A DNA stretch of 42,421 bases from an uncultured Hyphomicrobiaceae bacterium (GCA_937931785.1 CALHAX010000096.1:1-42421), one strand, 5' to 3'. Counted from the first letter of the stretch, positions 1-7,684 are shown. Notes: generated by a model from the letters alone, not told the origin. Program-made: numbers and translations.

Positions 1-1
1 G

Positions 2-298
2 CTGCATGACGCGGCACGGTCAAAGGGCCCAAATAACAGCGCGTTCCCCGATCCCATGATGGCCGCGCGCGCCAAAGTGTTCGCGACCGAGGCGGCGATC
101 AAGGTTGTCAGCGACGCACTCCAGATGTTTGGCGCGCGCGGTTACGGCGACCTTGAGCCGATCGAACGCATGTACCGCGATGTGCGCATGTTCACGATCG
201 GAGGCGGTACGGCGCAGGTGCTGCGGACGCAAATTGCCGAACGGTTGCTGGATATGAAGCTGCCGCAAACGCGTGAGGGATATGTGCCTGCGATCTAG
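2..298 (+). CDS. Acyl-CoA dehydrogenase family protein, C-terminal end (5' partial)
   Basis: The reading frame is open from the left edge and ends at TAG 296-298, so only about 98 C-terminal residues are present. They match the last helical domain of acyl-CoA dehydrogenases: a KVFATEAA helix, then the family hallmark FGARGYGDLEPIERMYRDV with the Gly-rich GGGTAQVLR segment that contacts FAD or the partner subunit, and a typical RTQIAERLL tail. These flavoenzymes introduce an alpha-beta double bond into acyl-CoA thioesters in the cytoplasm and pass electrons to ETF. Substrate chain length cannot be told from the tail. The start lies outside the window. Confidence 0.8.
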   Translation: MHDAARSKGPNNSAFPDPMMAARAKVFATEAAIKVVSDALQMFGARGYGDLEPIERMYRDVRMFTIGGGTAQVLRTQIAERLLDMKLPQTREGYVPAI

Positions 299-314
299 CG
301 GGCGGATGGCCTGG

Positions 315-923
315 TCAAACCAGACCATAATGCCTGGCAAACGGATCCCATGTCGGGTCCCTGTGCCAGTCGTATTCTGCTTCTAGCGCGATGCGCTCGG
401 CTGTTTCCTTTCCCCACAGACGTGCAATTGCCCCAAGACTCATATCAATTCCCGCTGATACGCCTGACGATGTCATGAATTTTCCATCCTCGACCCAGCG
501 GGCTTGTGGCACCCAATCGACCTGCGGACCAAAGGGTTTGCTCCATTCGAAATCTTCCTTGCAGGTTGTCGCCTTGCGGCCATCGAGCAACCCGATATTT
601 GCAAGCAGCGCAGCCCCCGTGCATACTCCCATAACCAGTTCGGCGTGCTGCGCCGCCACTGTAAGCCAGGTGTTGATGGCCGCATTCTCAACTTCGACGG
701 GCGTGCCAGGGCCTCCGGGAACAAACACCAGATCGTAGTGCGCACCCTCCGCCAGGGTCTTGTCAACGACGACGCGTGGTCCATGACGTGAAGGAACAGG
801 TGTCGACTGTTCCGCCACGATTGTAATCTCGACCTCGAGTTTCGGGTCACCGAACATCTCGAGCGGACCGTACAGATCGAGCGTCTGGAACTCGGGAAAA
901 ACCAGTGCGGCGAGCGTTTTCAT
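315..923 (-). CDS. DJ-1/PfpI family protein (isonitrile hydratase-like)
   Basis: This 202-residue protein has a class I glutamine amidotransferase-like fold. It begins with the usual hydrophobic strand (MKTLAALVFPEFQTLD), has the Glu of the LEMFG segment near residue 22, and carries the nucleophile elbow GVCTGAALL with Cys101. Close relatives are annotated as cyclohexyl-isocyanide hydratases or ThiJ/PfpI proteins; the real substrate is unknown. The ATG at 923 is chosen because GGAGA lies about 8 nt upstream and because the first strand begins right after it; longer upstream starts would add unrelated residues. It lies downstream of the DUF1272 gene on the same strand, and both diverge from a GlxA-type regulator that contains the same fold. 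Confidence 0.85.
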   Translation of the reverse strand: MKTLAALVFPEFQTLDLYGPLEMFGDPKLEVEITIVAEQSTPVPSRHGPRVVVDKTLAEGAHYDLVFVPGGPGTPVEVENAAINTWLTVAAQHAELVMGVCTGAALLANIGLLDGRKATTCKEDFEWSKPFGPQVDWVPQARWVEDGKFMTSSGVSAGIDMSLGAIARLWGKETAERIALEAEYDWHRDPTWDPFARHYGLV

Positions 924-960
924 ACACTGTCTCCATTTCGTGCACGTGCGCGGTTCATGT

Positions 961-1209
961 CTAGAGTTCCGCGCATTCAGGGTGAGCCTTGACGAAACGC
1001 TCAGTGGATGCGGGATGTTTCGCAAGATGATGCACAGGCCTTATGGGACGGCGCACCAGCTCTCCTCCACAATTCGGGCAAACGTCTTCGAACCGGTTCG
1101 CTGCGCAATCCGCACAGAAGGTGCATTCAAACGTGCATATTCGTGCATCGCGTGTGTGTGCTGGCAGATCCACATCGCAGCATTCGCAGTTGGGTTTCAG
1201 CTTCAACAT
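961..1209 (-). CDS. DUF1272 small zinc-finger protein
   Basis: A protein of about 82 residues, rich in paired cysteines: CECC near the start, then CTFECTFCADCA and a CPNCGG knuckle, with a His-containing tail. This pattern is the DUF1272 family, small proteins of unknown function that probably bind zinc through the cysteines. Two in-frame ATGs exist at 1215 and 1209. GGGAG directly abuts the first and stands 6 nt from the second, so 1209 is preferred. The stop is TAG at 961-963. Only 37 bp separate it from the PfpI gene, so the two may be cotranscribed. Confidence 0.8.
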   Translation of the reverse strand: MLKLKPNCECCDVDLPAHTRDARICTFECTFCADCAANRFEDVCPNCGGELVRRPIRPVHHLAKHPASTERFVKAHPECAEL

Positions 1210-1274
1210 TTTCATCTCCCTGCTTCGACATATGTCGATGGCTTTGGATAAGAGCTAGACTAGCGCAAGACCAC

Positions 1275-1290
1275 TTGTCATAAATGACAA
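1275..1290. promoter_or_regulatory. Perfect palindrome TTGTCAT-AA-ATGACAA at the start of the glxA-type gene
   Basis: Seven-base perfect arms with a 2-bp centre end one base before the ATG at 1292, in the gap between DUF1272 and the divergent AraC/GlxA regulator gene. Its position suits an operator controlling one or both genes. The binding protein is not known; AraC-type proteins more often use direct repeats, so another factor is possible. Confidence 0.35.
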
Positions 1291-1291
1291 C

Positions 1292-2302
1292 ATGCCCTCC
1301 TTTTCTGCCAAACCCAAAAAATCCACAACCAAACCAAAATCCATCGTGTTTGTGATTTACCCGAACATCACGCTGCTTGATCTGGCAGGACCGCTTCAGG
1401 TATTTACATGCGCCAACGCCGCCTACAGTGGTGACGAACCCTACATAACAACAGTTGTCTCGCTGGATGGAGAAAAAACAGACACAGACACGGGCGTTCC
1501 TCTTGATGCCGAGCCGATGTCCATCTGGAGTCGCAGATCCATCGACACGCTTATTGTCGTCGGCGGGGACGGAGCCTTCGCCGCAACGCAAAACCACCGG
1601 TTTGTCACAAGCGTGAACACGTTGATCCGGCGTGCAAGTCGCGTCTGCTCCGTGTGCTCGGGCGCGTTCGTATTGGCAGAAAGCGGCATCCTGGACAATC
1701 GTCGCGCGGTGACGCACTGGTCGGATTGCGACATGCTTTCTCGCACCTGGCCGCGAGTAAAGGTCGAAATCGACCCGATTTTCGTGAAAGACAATCACGT
1801 CTGGACCTCTGCCGGCATCACCGCTGGCATCGATATGGCGTTAGCGCTTGTGGCAGAAGATCTTGGTCGGTCCACAGCGCTCAAGGTCGCGCGCACGCTG
1901 GTGACCTACATGGTGCGGCCCGGTGGACAGTCGCAGTTTAGCCCGGCACTCAACCGGCAGGCAGAGCAAGCATCGCACCGTTTCAACGACCTGCACGACT
2001 GGATTTCAAGCAACCTCGATTGCGATCTGCGCGTCGAACGTCTGGCGGATCAGGTGAATATGAGCACGCGCAACTTTTCGCGCGTCTACACGGCAGAGAT
2101 GGGACAAACTCCCGCAAAGACCGTCGAAACCTTGCGTATCGAGGCCGCGCGGCATCTCCTGGAAACAACATCACTCGCCATAGCAGTCGTTGCTGCACGA
2201 TGCGGGTTCATAGACGATGAACGTATGCGCCGAGCCTTCGTACGAACTTTGCAGATTTCACCAAATGACTACCGGCGACGTTTTCAGCTTGATCCCCCGT
2301 GA
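1292..2302 (+). CDS. GlxA/FtrA-type transcriptional regulator (DJ-1/PfpI domain + AraC HTH)
   Basis: A 336-residue protein with an N-terminal DJ-1/PfpI-like domain (about 17-190) and a C-terminal AraC-family DNA-binding domain (about 235-333). The first shows the SIVFVIYPNITLLDLAGPL strand, GGDGAF, and a nucleophile-elbow-like VCSGAF around Cys122. The second shows the paired helices LADQVNMSTRNFSRVY and VVAARCGFIDDERMRRAF. The architecture is that of GlxA/FtrA regulators, where the DJ-1 domain is thought to sense a ligand rather than act as an enzyme. It is divergent from the DUF1272 and PfpI genes, so these are likely targets (inference). No good ribosome binding site precedes 1292; a GTG inside the first 25 codons is a possible alternative start. 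Confidence 0.9.
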   Translation: MPSFSAKPKKSTTKPKSIVFVIYPNITLLDLAGPLQVFTCANAAYSGDEPYITTVVSLDGEKTDTDTGVPLDAEPMSIWSRRSIDTLIVVGGDGAFAATQNHRFVTSVNTLIRRASRVCSVCSGAFVLAESGILDNRRAVTHWSDCDMLSRTWPRVKVEIDPIFVKDNHVWTSAGITAGIDMALALVAEDLGRSTALKVARTLVTYMVRPGGQSQFSPALNRQAEQASHRFNDLHDWISSNLDCDLRVERLADQVNMSTRNFSRVYTAEMGQTPAKTVETLRIEAARHLLETTSLAIAVVAARCGFIDDERMRRAFVRTLQISPNDYRRRFQLDPP

Positions 2303-2500
2303 TATCGATAGACGTGGCTGTGTCAAAAGGGCTGCAGCACACGGATCATTCCATGTCGTGGTAATTTTCGAGCTTTACAGATTTGGGCATACATACAACG
2401 TTACGTAATAACTTTTTTGTCGTTTCGTAAAAAACCATCTCACATCATGATACGCACTGACAGTTTGTACGAAATCAGACATGACAAAGAGAGAAGGCCC

Positions 2501-2917
2501 ATGAACAAGACTCTATTTTCAACCGCGATCCTTTTGGCTTCCACAATTGGATTATCCTCAGCTGCACAGGCATTGTCACCAACTGAAGCTTACCTTGCAT
2601 ATCGCAAGGCACTCGCCAGCGCGGACACATTCGCCGATCTGAAACCATATGTGGACAAAGCGAAGTTCGCAAAATTCACGGCAGAACCAGAGAAGACGCA
2701 GAAGGAAAATCTGGGCTTGATGAAGATCTTCATAATCGAATTCACGACAAAGCTTGAAGTCGTATCTGAGAAGATCGATGGGAATAATGCCACCTTAGAG
2801 ACAAAGTACTGCTCTGAAAACAAGAAGGGCACGTCGACAATTAAACTTGTTCTTCAGGACGAAAAATGGAGGACACTCGACGAGGAAGGCAAAGTAGGGT
2901 TGGAGAAATGTGAGTAG
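2501..2917 (+). CDS. Small secreted or periplasmic protein of unknown function
   Basis: A 138-residue protein with a clear signal peptide: basic MNKT, a hydrophobic stretch with LLASTIGLSSA, and probable cleavage after AQA near residue 23. The mature part is short, charged and lysine-rich, with two cysteines (Cys in KYCSENK and the penultimate Cys) that could form a disulfide. The ATG at 2501 is chosen for the signal peptide and a purine-rich AGAGAGAAGG upstream. I do not recognise the family; the shape resembles small periplasmic proteins of the DUF4878 kind, but that is weak. It stands alone between the GlxA gene and a tRNA. Confidence 0.6.
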   Translation: MNKTLFSTAILLASTIGLSSAAQALSPTEAYLAYRKALASADTFADLKPYVDKAKFAKFTAEPEKTQKENLGLMKIFIIEFTTKLEVVSEKIDGNNATLETKYCSENKKGTSTIKLVLQDEKWRTLDEEGKVGLEKCE

Positions 2918-3064
2918 CGCGACCTTATGAAGACGTCACGTTCTGGTTTGTTGGCAAGGACCCAAGGATTTGAACACGCCGCCAGAGGCGGCCACTTGAA
3001 GCGTCGGGGTTCGACCATCAGCTCGCCGCGATGAAACACCGTGCGACTTCACACCCATCAATGG

Positions 3065-3139
3065 TGGCAGGGGCGCAGGGATTCGAACCCCGATAGCGCG
3101 AGTCAGAGTCGCGAGTAATAACCATTATACGACGCCCCT
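3065..3139 (-). tRNA. tRNA-Gln, anticodon CUG (reads CAG)
   Basis: On the minus strand the sequence folds as a cloverleaf. The 7-bp acceptor stem pairs AGGGGCG (3139-3133) with CGCCCCT (3075-3069), followed by discriminator G and an encoded CCA (3067-3065). The anticodon stem is CGCGA/TCGCG with loop CTCTGAC, giving anticodon CTG. The T arm is CGGGG-TTCGAAT-CCCTG. A weak A1-U72 first pair is in keeping with glutamine tRNAs. Confidence 0.9.
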
Positions 3140-3342
3140 ACGCGACAAAAATTGAGCGGTTGCCAAGCTGGCAGACATGCGATTTGTGCGCGCGGAGACG
3201 GGGACATAGGCCGATCGGATGGTGATTGCAAGGGCCTAGCCTGGCCTGCCTCTCACCCCCAACACCTTAAGCAGAGATTTACCACGTTGTCGGGCAAAGC
3301 GTCTCCTGCGAGACGTTTGAACCGCAAGGCGCTCTGGCGCGT

Positions 3343-3367
3343 CCAATCAGGAAGCACATCTGATTGG
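3343..3367. promoter_or_regulatory. Inverted repeat overlapping the ribosome binding site of a small ORF
   Basis: CCAATCAG (3343-3350) and CTGATTGG (3360-3367) are perfect 8-bp arms around a 9-nt loop. The right arm runs into the GGAG (3366-3369) that serves the ATG at 3380, so a folded mRNA could partly hide the ribosome binding site. It could equally be a protein operator in DNA. Confidence 0.35.
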
Positions 3368-3379
3368 AGTAAAATCGAA

Positions 3380-3517
3380 ATGACTGATCCCTTCGAACCG
3401 ACGCTTCTTACCGTCCTGTACTGGTTCTTCGTCGGAACCATCGTGGTGAGCGGCTTCACCGCCTGGCGACTGGCCCGCTGGATGCGGATTGAACCGAAAC
3501 GTCCGCAACCGTTCTGA
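3380..3517 (+). CDS. Small single-pass membrane protein (45 aa), hypothetical
   Basis: The short frame gives a 45-residue protein with one plausible membrane segment, from LLTVLYWFFVGTIVVSGFTAW, followed by a basic, Pro-containing tail. By the positive-inside rule the C-terminus would be cytoplasmic. GGAG stands about 10 nt before the ATG. The reading frame extends further upstream, but those residues look non-coding. It ends 12 bp before the convergent ketopantoate-reductase-like gene. No family recognised; it may not be expressed. Confidence 0.4.
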   Translation: MTDPFEPTLLTVLYWFFVGTIVVSGFTAWRLARWMRIEPKRPQPF

Positions 3518-3529
3518 CCGGGCTGGCCC

Positions 3530-4456
3530 TCAATCGAAACCGGACTCCCGCGCCCGGACCACAGCGCTGACAACTTCATTGTATGGCGCCTCCATTTCCA
3601 GTTCCTCGGCAAGCACCGGAACGATACCGTTGATCACGTCGATCTCCGATTTGCGTCCCGCCATGTGATCGAGTGCCATGGAGGGACGGGCAGCCGACAG
3701 GCGATCCGCAAACGCCGTGATGTAGGCAATCGGATCATCAAACGAAAATGCAACGCCCTTGGCGCGTCCAATCTCCCAAGCTTCCAGACCGCAATTCAGA
3801 CAAATGCTCCATGAGTCCGCGCTCGCCCGCATTTCCCCAATGGTGCGACCAAACACGGTGCATGGCGCACTGAATGAGACGTTACAGATAAATTTCTCCC
3901 AGATGAGCTGATGAATGTCCGCGAACGCTTTCGCTTCAAAACCCGCCTGCCGCCAGAGTTCAGCAGTTGCTTCTGCACGTGTTGTCAGCCCACCCACCAC
4001 CTCGCCAATACGAATGAGCTTCATGGAGGCATGATGGACATGGCCCGGCCCTTTCATGGCGGCACCAAATGCCTCTGCAATACCAAGTAACACGTTGGCA
4101 TCCGGGAGCTCCTTGAGGACGCGCTCCGCAGCGCCGAGGCCATTCTGCATGGCCAGAACCACGGTGTCTTGTCGCACGATCGGTTTCATGGCGCGTGCAG
4201 CGGTTGGCACGTGTCCCGCCTTCACCGCCAGGATCACAAGATCGCATGGCCCCACCTCGGACGGTGAGCTCGCAACCTTGATGTTTGTCACGACACGGTC
4301 ACCACTGGCGCCTTCAACCCGCAAGCCGGTGCTGGTGATCGCGTCAAGATGCTCTTGCCAGACGTCGACAGCCCAGACCTCGTGCACTCCGCTGTCTGCC
4401 ATGAGGCCCGCATAGATCGAGCCCATGGCACCGGCACCAATAATTGCAATTTTCAT
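3530..4456 (-). CDS. Ketopantoate reductase family NADP-dependent oxidoreductase (PanE/ApbA-like)
   Basis: A 308-residue cytoplasmic enzyme. The N-terminal Rossmann domain opens with IAIIGAGAMGSIYAGLMADSG, the dinucleotide-binding glycine motif, and continues with DLVILAVKAGH and the AMQNGLG loop typical of 2-dehydropantoate 2-reductase. The C-terminal all-helical domain contains IWEKFICNVSFSAPCT, which holds the catalytic-type Lys and Asn. Family members reduce 2-oxo acids such as ketopantoate to pantoate; many paralogs act on other substrates. It lies 29 bp downstream of the mttB-family gene on the same strand, so a role in that pathway is as likely as pantothenate synthesis. No other pantothenate gene is present. 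Confidence 0.88.
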   Translation of the reverse strand: MKIAIIGAGAMGSIYAGLMADSGVHEVWAVDVWQEHLDAITSTGLRVEGASGDRVVTNIKVASSPSEVGPCDLVILAVKAGHVPTAARAMKPIVRQDTVVLAMQNGLGAAERVLKELPDANVLLGIAEAFGAAMKGPGHVHHASMKLIRIGEVVGGLTTRAEATAELWRQAGFEAKAFADIHQLIWEKFICNVSFSAPCTVFGRTIGEMRASADSWSICLNCGLEAWEIGRAKGVAFSFDDPIAYITAFADRLSAARPSMALDHMAGRKSEIDVINGIVPVLAEELEMEAPYNEVVSAVVRARESGFD

Positions 4457-4485
4457 CCGCGCATCTCTCGCTTCTCTGGAATGCC

Positions 4486-6045
4486 TCAGCTCGTCAATTG
4501 TGCTGGCAAAAGGATATCATGCGTGTTCCGCAGCGCGGCGTCCACGTCTGCACCGAGATGCGACGGGTGATGCGTCGTGAGGATGTCCTTCGCCTTGGCG
4601 ATGGCGCGGGCGCGGATATCGAGGCCGCCAGCGTCCTGCCACTCGGACACGGACTGGCGGTCGGCGATTTCGGGATAGAGGTAGTCTGTCGTCATGCGGG
4701 CGAATGTGTCGGGATTTCCAAGAAAATGTCCCTCACCCGCCACGACGCTCGCCATTACTTCTTCAGCGAGCGTCTCCTCGCTCACATCCATTCCCCGCAC
4801 GGAGCGCATGATGGCGCCAAGCATGTCGTTGTCGATCACGTAGCTCTCGTGCGCGCACCCCATCAGGCTGGCCTGCATCCCACATGCCTGGCTGATCACG
4901 TTGCATCCAGCATGGGCCGCAAGTGCAACGGCATGCGCCTTCTCGTAACCACTTTGTGCATCGGGAAGTTTTGCATCCGTGCCTCCAGCGATGCACGAGT
5001 TCGGCAGGTCGTAGTAATTGCACATCTGGATGCTGGCGGCCGTTGCTACAGCTTGCTCGCCCGAGCCGCCTGTCAAAGCCCCGGTGCGGAGATCGGCAAT
5101 TAGTGTGCGGGGACCAAGAATGCCCTGGGCTTGTGGATCAATGCACCATGCAAAGACGAGACCTGCGAGGCACTCGACAAGGGTTTGCACAACGGAGCCG
5201 GTGAGGGATGCCGGGCTGGACGCGCCGGCCTGGTCGAACGAGTTGATCTGGAAGGGAATGCCGTGGCGCACGCACTGCTCCATCACCGCACAGGACGTCG
5301 GGTCGAAGCGCAGCGGCGGGACGACGTGATTGATGTTGACGGAGAGAAATGGCTTGTCCCGGAATGCCGTTTCGCTTCCGGCAACTGTGGCGCACATGTC
5401 AGCGATGGATGCCACGTGTTCCGGTGCACTGGCGCTGACGAAGACATGCTTCGCGGTGCCGCGCAGGCAGGCATACGCCGTGTTGATATCGAGATCACGC
5501 GGCGTTGGCATATCGCGCGCCACGACAGAGCGGACGAAAAAGTGGAGATTATCAAGCGCATCGACCATACGGGCCGCGTCATAAAGATCACGAAGCGTCG
5601 CATCGCGATATACGCCGGTGTCTATATCGATCATGCTGGGCGCGGCACCGCCAGAGCCAACATGCACATTCGTGCCGGAGAGGTCGAGTTCGCAACCAGA
5701 TTTCTGGCCGTGAAGGACAACATCACGACGCGCGCTTGCGATGACATCCTCAACCAGCGCGCGGGGAAATGTCAGTCGTCCCGCATTGTTTACAATACCG
5801 CCATTTGATGTGATCCGATCGACCACAAAATCCGGCGCTTCACCAAGACCGACGTTTTCCATCACGTTGAGAACGGCGCCATGGACACGTTGAGCCTCCA
5901 CGTCCGTGAAAGGGCGATATGCGCCGCCGGGCAAACCGGGATGAACAACAGATCTTGTTTCGCGTTCCACATTTGAACGGTTGCGACCACCACGCCGCGT
6001 CTTGCGGAGGGTTGGCGGTTTCTGGTCTATGTCCGAAGCTGTCAT
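4486..6045 (-). CDS. Trimethylamine methyltransferase (MttB) superfamily protein, non-pyrrolysine type
   Basis: A 519-residue protein of the MttB superfamily. Recognisable segments are the RTITSNGG-like N-terminal region, GSGGAAPSMIDIDTG, the TAKHVFVSASAPEH strand, the INHVVPPLRFD stretch and the GGTDAKLPDAQSGYEKAHA motif near the C-terminal third. The frame runs through without an internal TAG, so it is the non-pyrrolysine kind. Characterised non-Pyl members such as MtgB demethylate quaternary amines like glycine betaine and pass the methyl group to a corrinoid protein. The substrate here is not known, and no corrinoid protein or RamA-like activator is visible nearby. The first 30 residues are basic and probably disordered. 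It sits between a small ParB-like gene and a ketopantoate-reductase-like gene, probably one operon. Confidence 0.9.
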   Translation of the reverse strand: MTASDIDQKPPTLRKTRRGGRNRSNVERETRSVVHPGLPGGAYRPFTDVEAQRVHGAVLNVMENVGLGEAPDFVVDRITSNGGIVNNAGRLTFPRALVEDVIASARRDVVLHGQKSGCELDLSGTNVHVGSGGAAPSMIDIDTGVYRDATLRDLYDAARMVDALDNLHFFVRSVVARDMPTPRDLDINTAYACLRGTAKHVFVSASAPEHVASIADMCATVAGSETAFRDKPFLSVNINHVVPPLRFDPTSCAVMEQCVRHGIPFQINSFDQAGASSPASLTGSVVQTLVECLAGLVFAWCIDPQAQGILGPRTLIADLRTGALTGGSGEQAVATAASIQMCNYYDLPNSCIAGGTDAKLPDAQSGYEKAHAVALAAHAGCNVISQACGMQASLMGCAHESYVIDNDMLGAIMRSVRGMDVSEETLAEEVMASVVAGEGHFLGNPDTFARMTTDYLYPEIADRQSVSEWQDAGGLDIRARAIAKAKDILTTHHPSHLGADVDAALRNTHDILLPAQLTS

Positions 6046-6093
6046 CGCGTTGTACCGTTCAAAACGTGCAAATTACCACACGTCCAACGCCCC

Positions 6094-6339
6094 TCAAAAG
6101 CGGCGTGCACTGACGACGAAAGCCTGGATCGTTTCATCTCCAAGTGCCTTGCGGGCTTCCAACCTGTGAACGCCCTTCACCAGAACATAGCGGTTCTTGT
6201 CCTCACGCACCTGGATCGGCTGCTCCGCGCCGTCTTCCAGAATGTTGTCCGCGACTTCATCCAGCCGTTCAGTATCGAGTTCCTTGCGCCGACCAGCCGG
6301 CACGTAGATATCGTCAATCTTCAATTCGATAGCGCGCAA
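6094..6339 (-). CDS. Small ParB/Srx-fold (ParB N-terminal domain) protein
   Basis: An 81-residue protein made of little more than a ParB N-terminal domain: IELKIDDIYVPAGRRK, LDEVADNILEDGAEQPIQVR, and the hallmark VLVKGVHRLEARKALGDETI, corresponding to the GxHRxxA box of ParB and sulfiredoxin-like proteins. That box binds CTP in true ParB; here the length rules out a chromosome-partition protein. The start codon is TTG at 6339, supported by AAGGAG 7-8 nt upstream. It precedes the mttB-family gene by 48 bp. Function unknown; a nucleotide-binding accessory or regulator is a guess. Confidence 0.75.
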   Translation of the reverse strand: MRAIELKIDDIYVPAGRRKELDTERLDEVADNILEDGAEQPIQVREDKNRYVLVKGVHRLEARKALGDETIQAFVVSARRF

Positions 6340-6482
6340 CTGAGGTCTCCTTGCAGGGTGTCATTCGGCAGGTGTCGGCACTGAGTTCTAACAGTATACG
6401 TCAATATTGTCCGACCGTTCGCTACACAGTGGCACGCTGAAAATACAATCCAAGGAAAAATGCATGGTGTTGGCGTGATGTG

Positions 6483-7202
6483 TTACGCGTCGAGCACCTT
6501 CTGGTCGCTGTCTCGACCGCGACGCCACGTATCCTCACGCTTGAGGAAATCATGCAGGGTTTTACCAGGCTCATTGCGAAACTTGTGTTCCCCAAGGGCG
6601 AAGTTTGAAATTCGATCGAGACGGAAGGTACGGAAATTCTCACGCAGATCGCACCAGGCCGCCAGCAACCAGACGGGCCCGAAATATGCGAGGGATAAGG
6701 GCCGTACCGTACGCTCCGTCACGTCACCCGCCGCATCACGATACCCAAAACTCAGAACGTGCCGCTCGCGAATGGCACGTCGAAGGTCTGCCAGTTCAAA
6801 AGTAATGGGCTCCATGAAATGTTCCGACGGCGCCAGCAACGCGACTTCCGCCATATAGGTGCGTAAACGATCCGGTAAGACGGCTTCGACCTTGGCAATT
6901 ACATCGCTCGCTGCATTTGCAAGCTCGGGATCCGCCCAGGATTCTACAATCCGTGCTCCGAGGATCAGCGCCTCGATCTCGCTCTCCTTCAACATGAGCG
7001 GTGGCAGATCGAACCCCGCTTTGAGGACATAACCAACGCCTGCCTCGCCTTCGATGGGAACACCACTGGTCATCAAATCCTGGATGTCGCGGTAGATCGT
7101 GCGTTCGGAAACCTCCAGTTCCTCAGCGAGATCTCTGGCGCGAACCAGGTCCTTGCGGCGCAGGAGTTGAATAATTTCGAAGAGGCGGTCGGCGCGACGC
7201 AT
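6483..7202 (-). CDS. YafY-type transcriptional regulator (HTH + WYL domain)
   Basis: A 239-residue cytoplasmic regulator. Residues 1-60 form a DeoR-like winged helix-turn-helix (RADRLFEIIQLLRRK, then ARDLAEELEVSERTIYRDIQDL). A WYL domain follows from about residue 135, with LRRAIRERHVLSFGYRD and the signature segment as PVWLLAAWCDLRENFRTFRLDRI. WYL domains sense small ligands or nucleic acids. The ATG at 7202 has AGGAG 7 nt upstream, partly within a GGAGCCTCC motif. It is divergent from a DUF1127 gene, and the space between them holds repeated TCCTGACA elements, so autoregulation and control of the neighbour are likely (inference). Confidence 0.9.
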   Translation of the reverse strand: MRRADRLFEIIQLLRRKDLVRARDLAEELEVSERTIYRDIQDLMTSGVPIEGEAGVGYVLKAGFDLPPLMLKESEIEALILGARIVESWADPELANAASDVIAKVEAVLPDRLRTYMAEVALLAPSEHFMEPITFELADLRRAIRERHVLSFGYRDAAGDVTERTVRPLSLAYFGPVWLLAAWCDLRENFRTFRLDRISNFALGEHKFRNEPGKTLHDFLKREDTWRRGRDSDQKVLDA

Positions 7203-7247
7203 TTGGAGGCTCCTGTTCGTGCTGTGGATGACATGGACCCTACCTGA

Positions 7248-7328
7248 CCACTCCTGACACCACGGTGTCAGGAGTGGTGACACCTCCTGACATTATGCTG
7301 GCAGCAGCACTCTGCAACAGTCCTGACA
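7248..7328. promoter_or_regulatory. Operator cluster: 14-bp-arm palindrome plus extra TCCTGACA copies
   Basis: CCACTCCTGACACC (7248-7261) and GGTGTCAGGAGTGG (7264-7277) form a perfect inverted repeat around AC. The core TCCTGACA occurs at 7252-7259, inverted at 7266-7273, again at 7285-7292 and at 7321-7328. The cluster fills the gap between the divergent WYL regulator and DUF1127 genes. Most likely it is the binding region of the WYL regulator; the first palindrome could also form a strong RNA hairpin. Confidence 0.55.
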
Positions 7329-7387
7329 TGCAAAACGGCTATGTCGCCGTCAGCGTCCTCACTTCCCCCTCAACTGGAGGTTTCGCC

Positions 7388-7684
7388 ATGACGATCCAAA
7401 CTGGTTTTTCCGATATCGCAGTCCTGCAGAATAACCGTTCCCAAATCCAACAGTCTATTCTTGGCTGGTTCAAGCGCCGCTATGCACTGGCCCAGGATCG
7501 CCGGGACGTTCGTCGCCTGCTGGATCTCAACTCGCGCCTGCTTGACGACATGGGGCTGGAGCGCTCTGACGTCACCTGGGCACTGACAGCGCCTGGCAAG
7601 ACGCCGCCCAGCCAACGCCTGAAGGCGCTCCGCATACAACGTTCGCGCGATCGTCTGCGCCGCCTGCGGGGCCGACACGCATAA
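7388..7684 (+). CDS. DUF1127 domain protein
   Basis: A 98-residue basic protein with a DUF1127 core: ILGWFKRRYALAQDRRDV, then RLLDLNSRLLDDMGLERSDV, the common L-x-D-I/M-G-L-x-R-x-D/E-I pattern. The remainder is an Arg-rich tail. Small DUF1127 proteins in alphaproteobacteria have been linked to phosphate, RNA and stress physiology, but this long version is not characterised. The ATG at 7388 is preferred because GGAGG lies 9 nt upstream. It is divergent from the WYL regulator across the operator cluster. Confidence 0.75.
   Translation: MTIQTGFSDIAVLQNNRSQIQQSILGWFKRRYALAQDRRDVRRLLDLNSRLLDDMGLERSDVTWALTAPGKTPPSQRLKALRIQRSRDRLRRLRGRHA

Noticed and set aside
1127-1798. 223-codon minus-strand frame opposite the regulator gene
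   Set aside because: It runs through the divergent promoter and opposite a gene with clear DJ-1 and AraC motifs; no own domain.
2953-2990. tRNA-like fragment (GGATTTGAAC) upstream of the tRNA-Gln gene
   Set aside because: Only a T-loop-like hexamer is seen; no acceptor or anticodon stem can be built.
4444-5808. Plus-strand frames of 219 and 225 codons across the mttB-family gene
   Set aside because: Antisense to a gene with clear family motifs; no domain and no ribosome binding site.
4486-6045. Possible pyrrolysine-encoding MttB
   Set aside because: The frame is continuous with no in-frame TAG, so no pyrrolysine is needed; it belongs to the non-Pyl superfamily.
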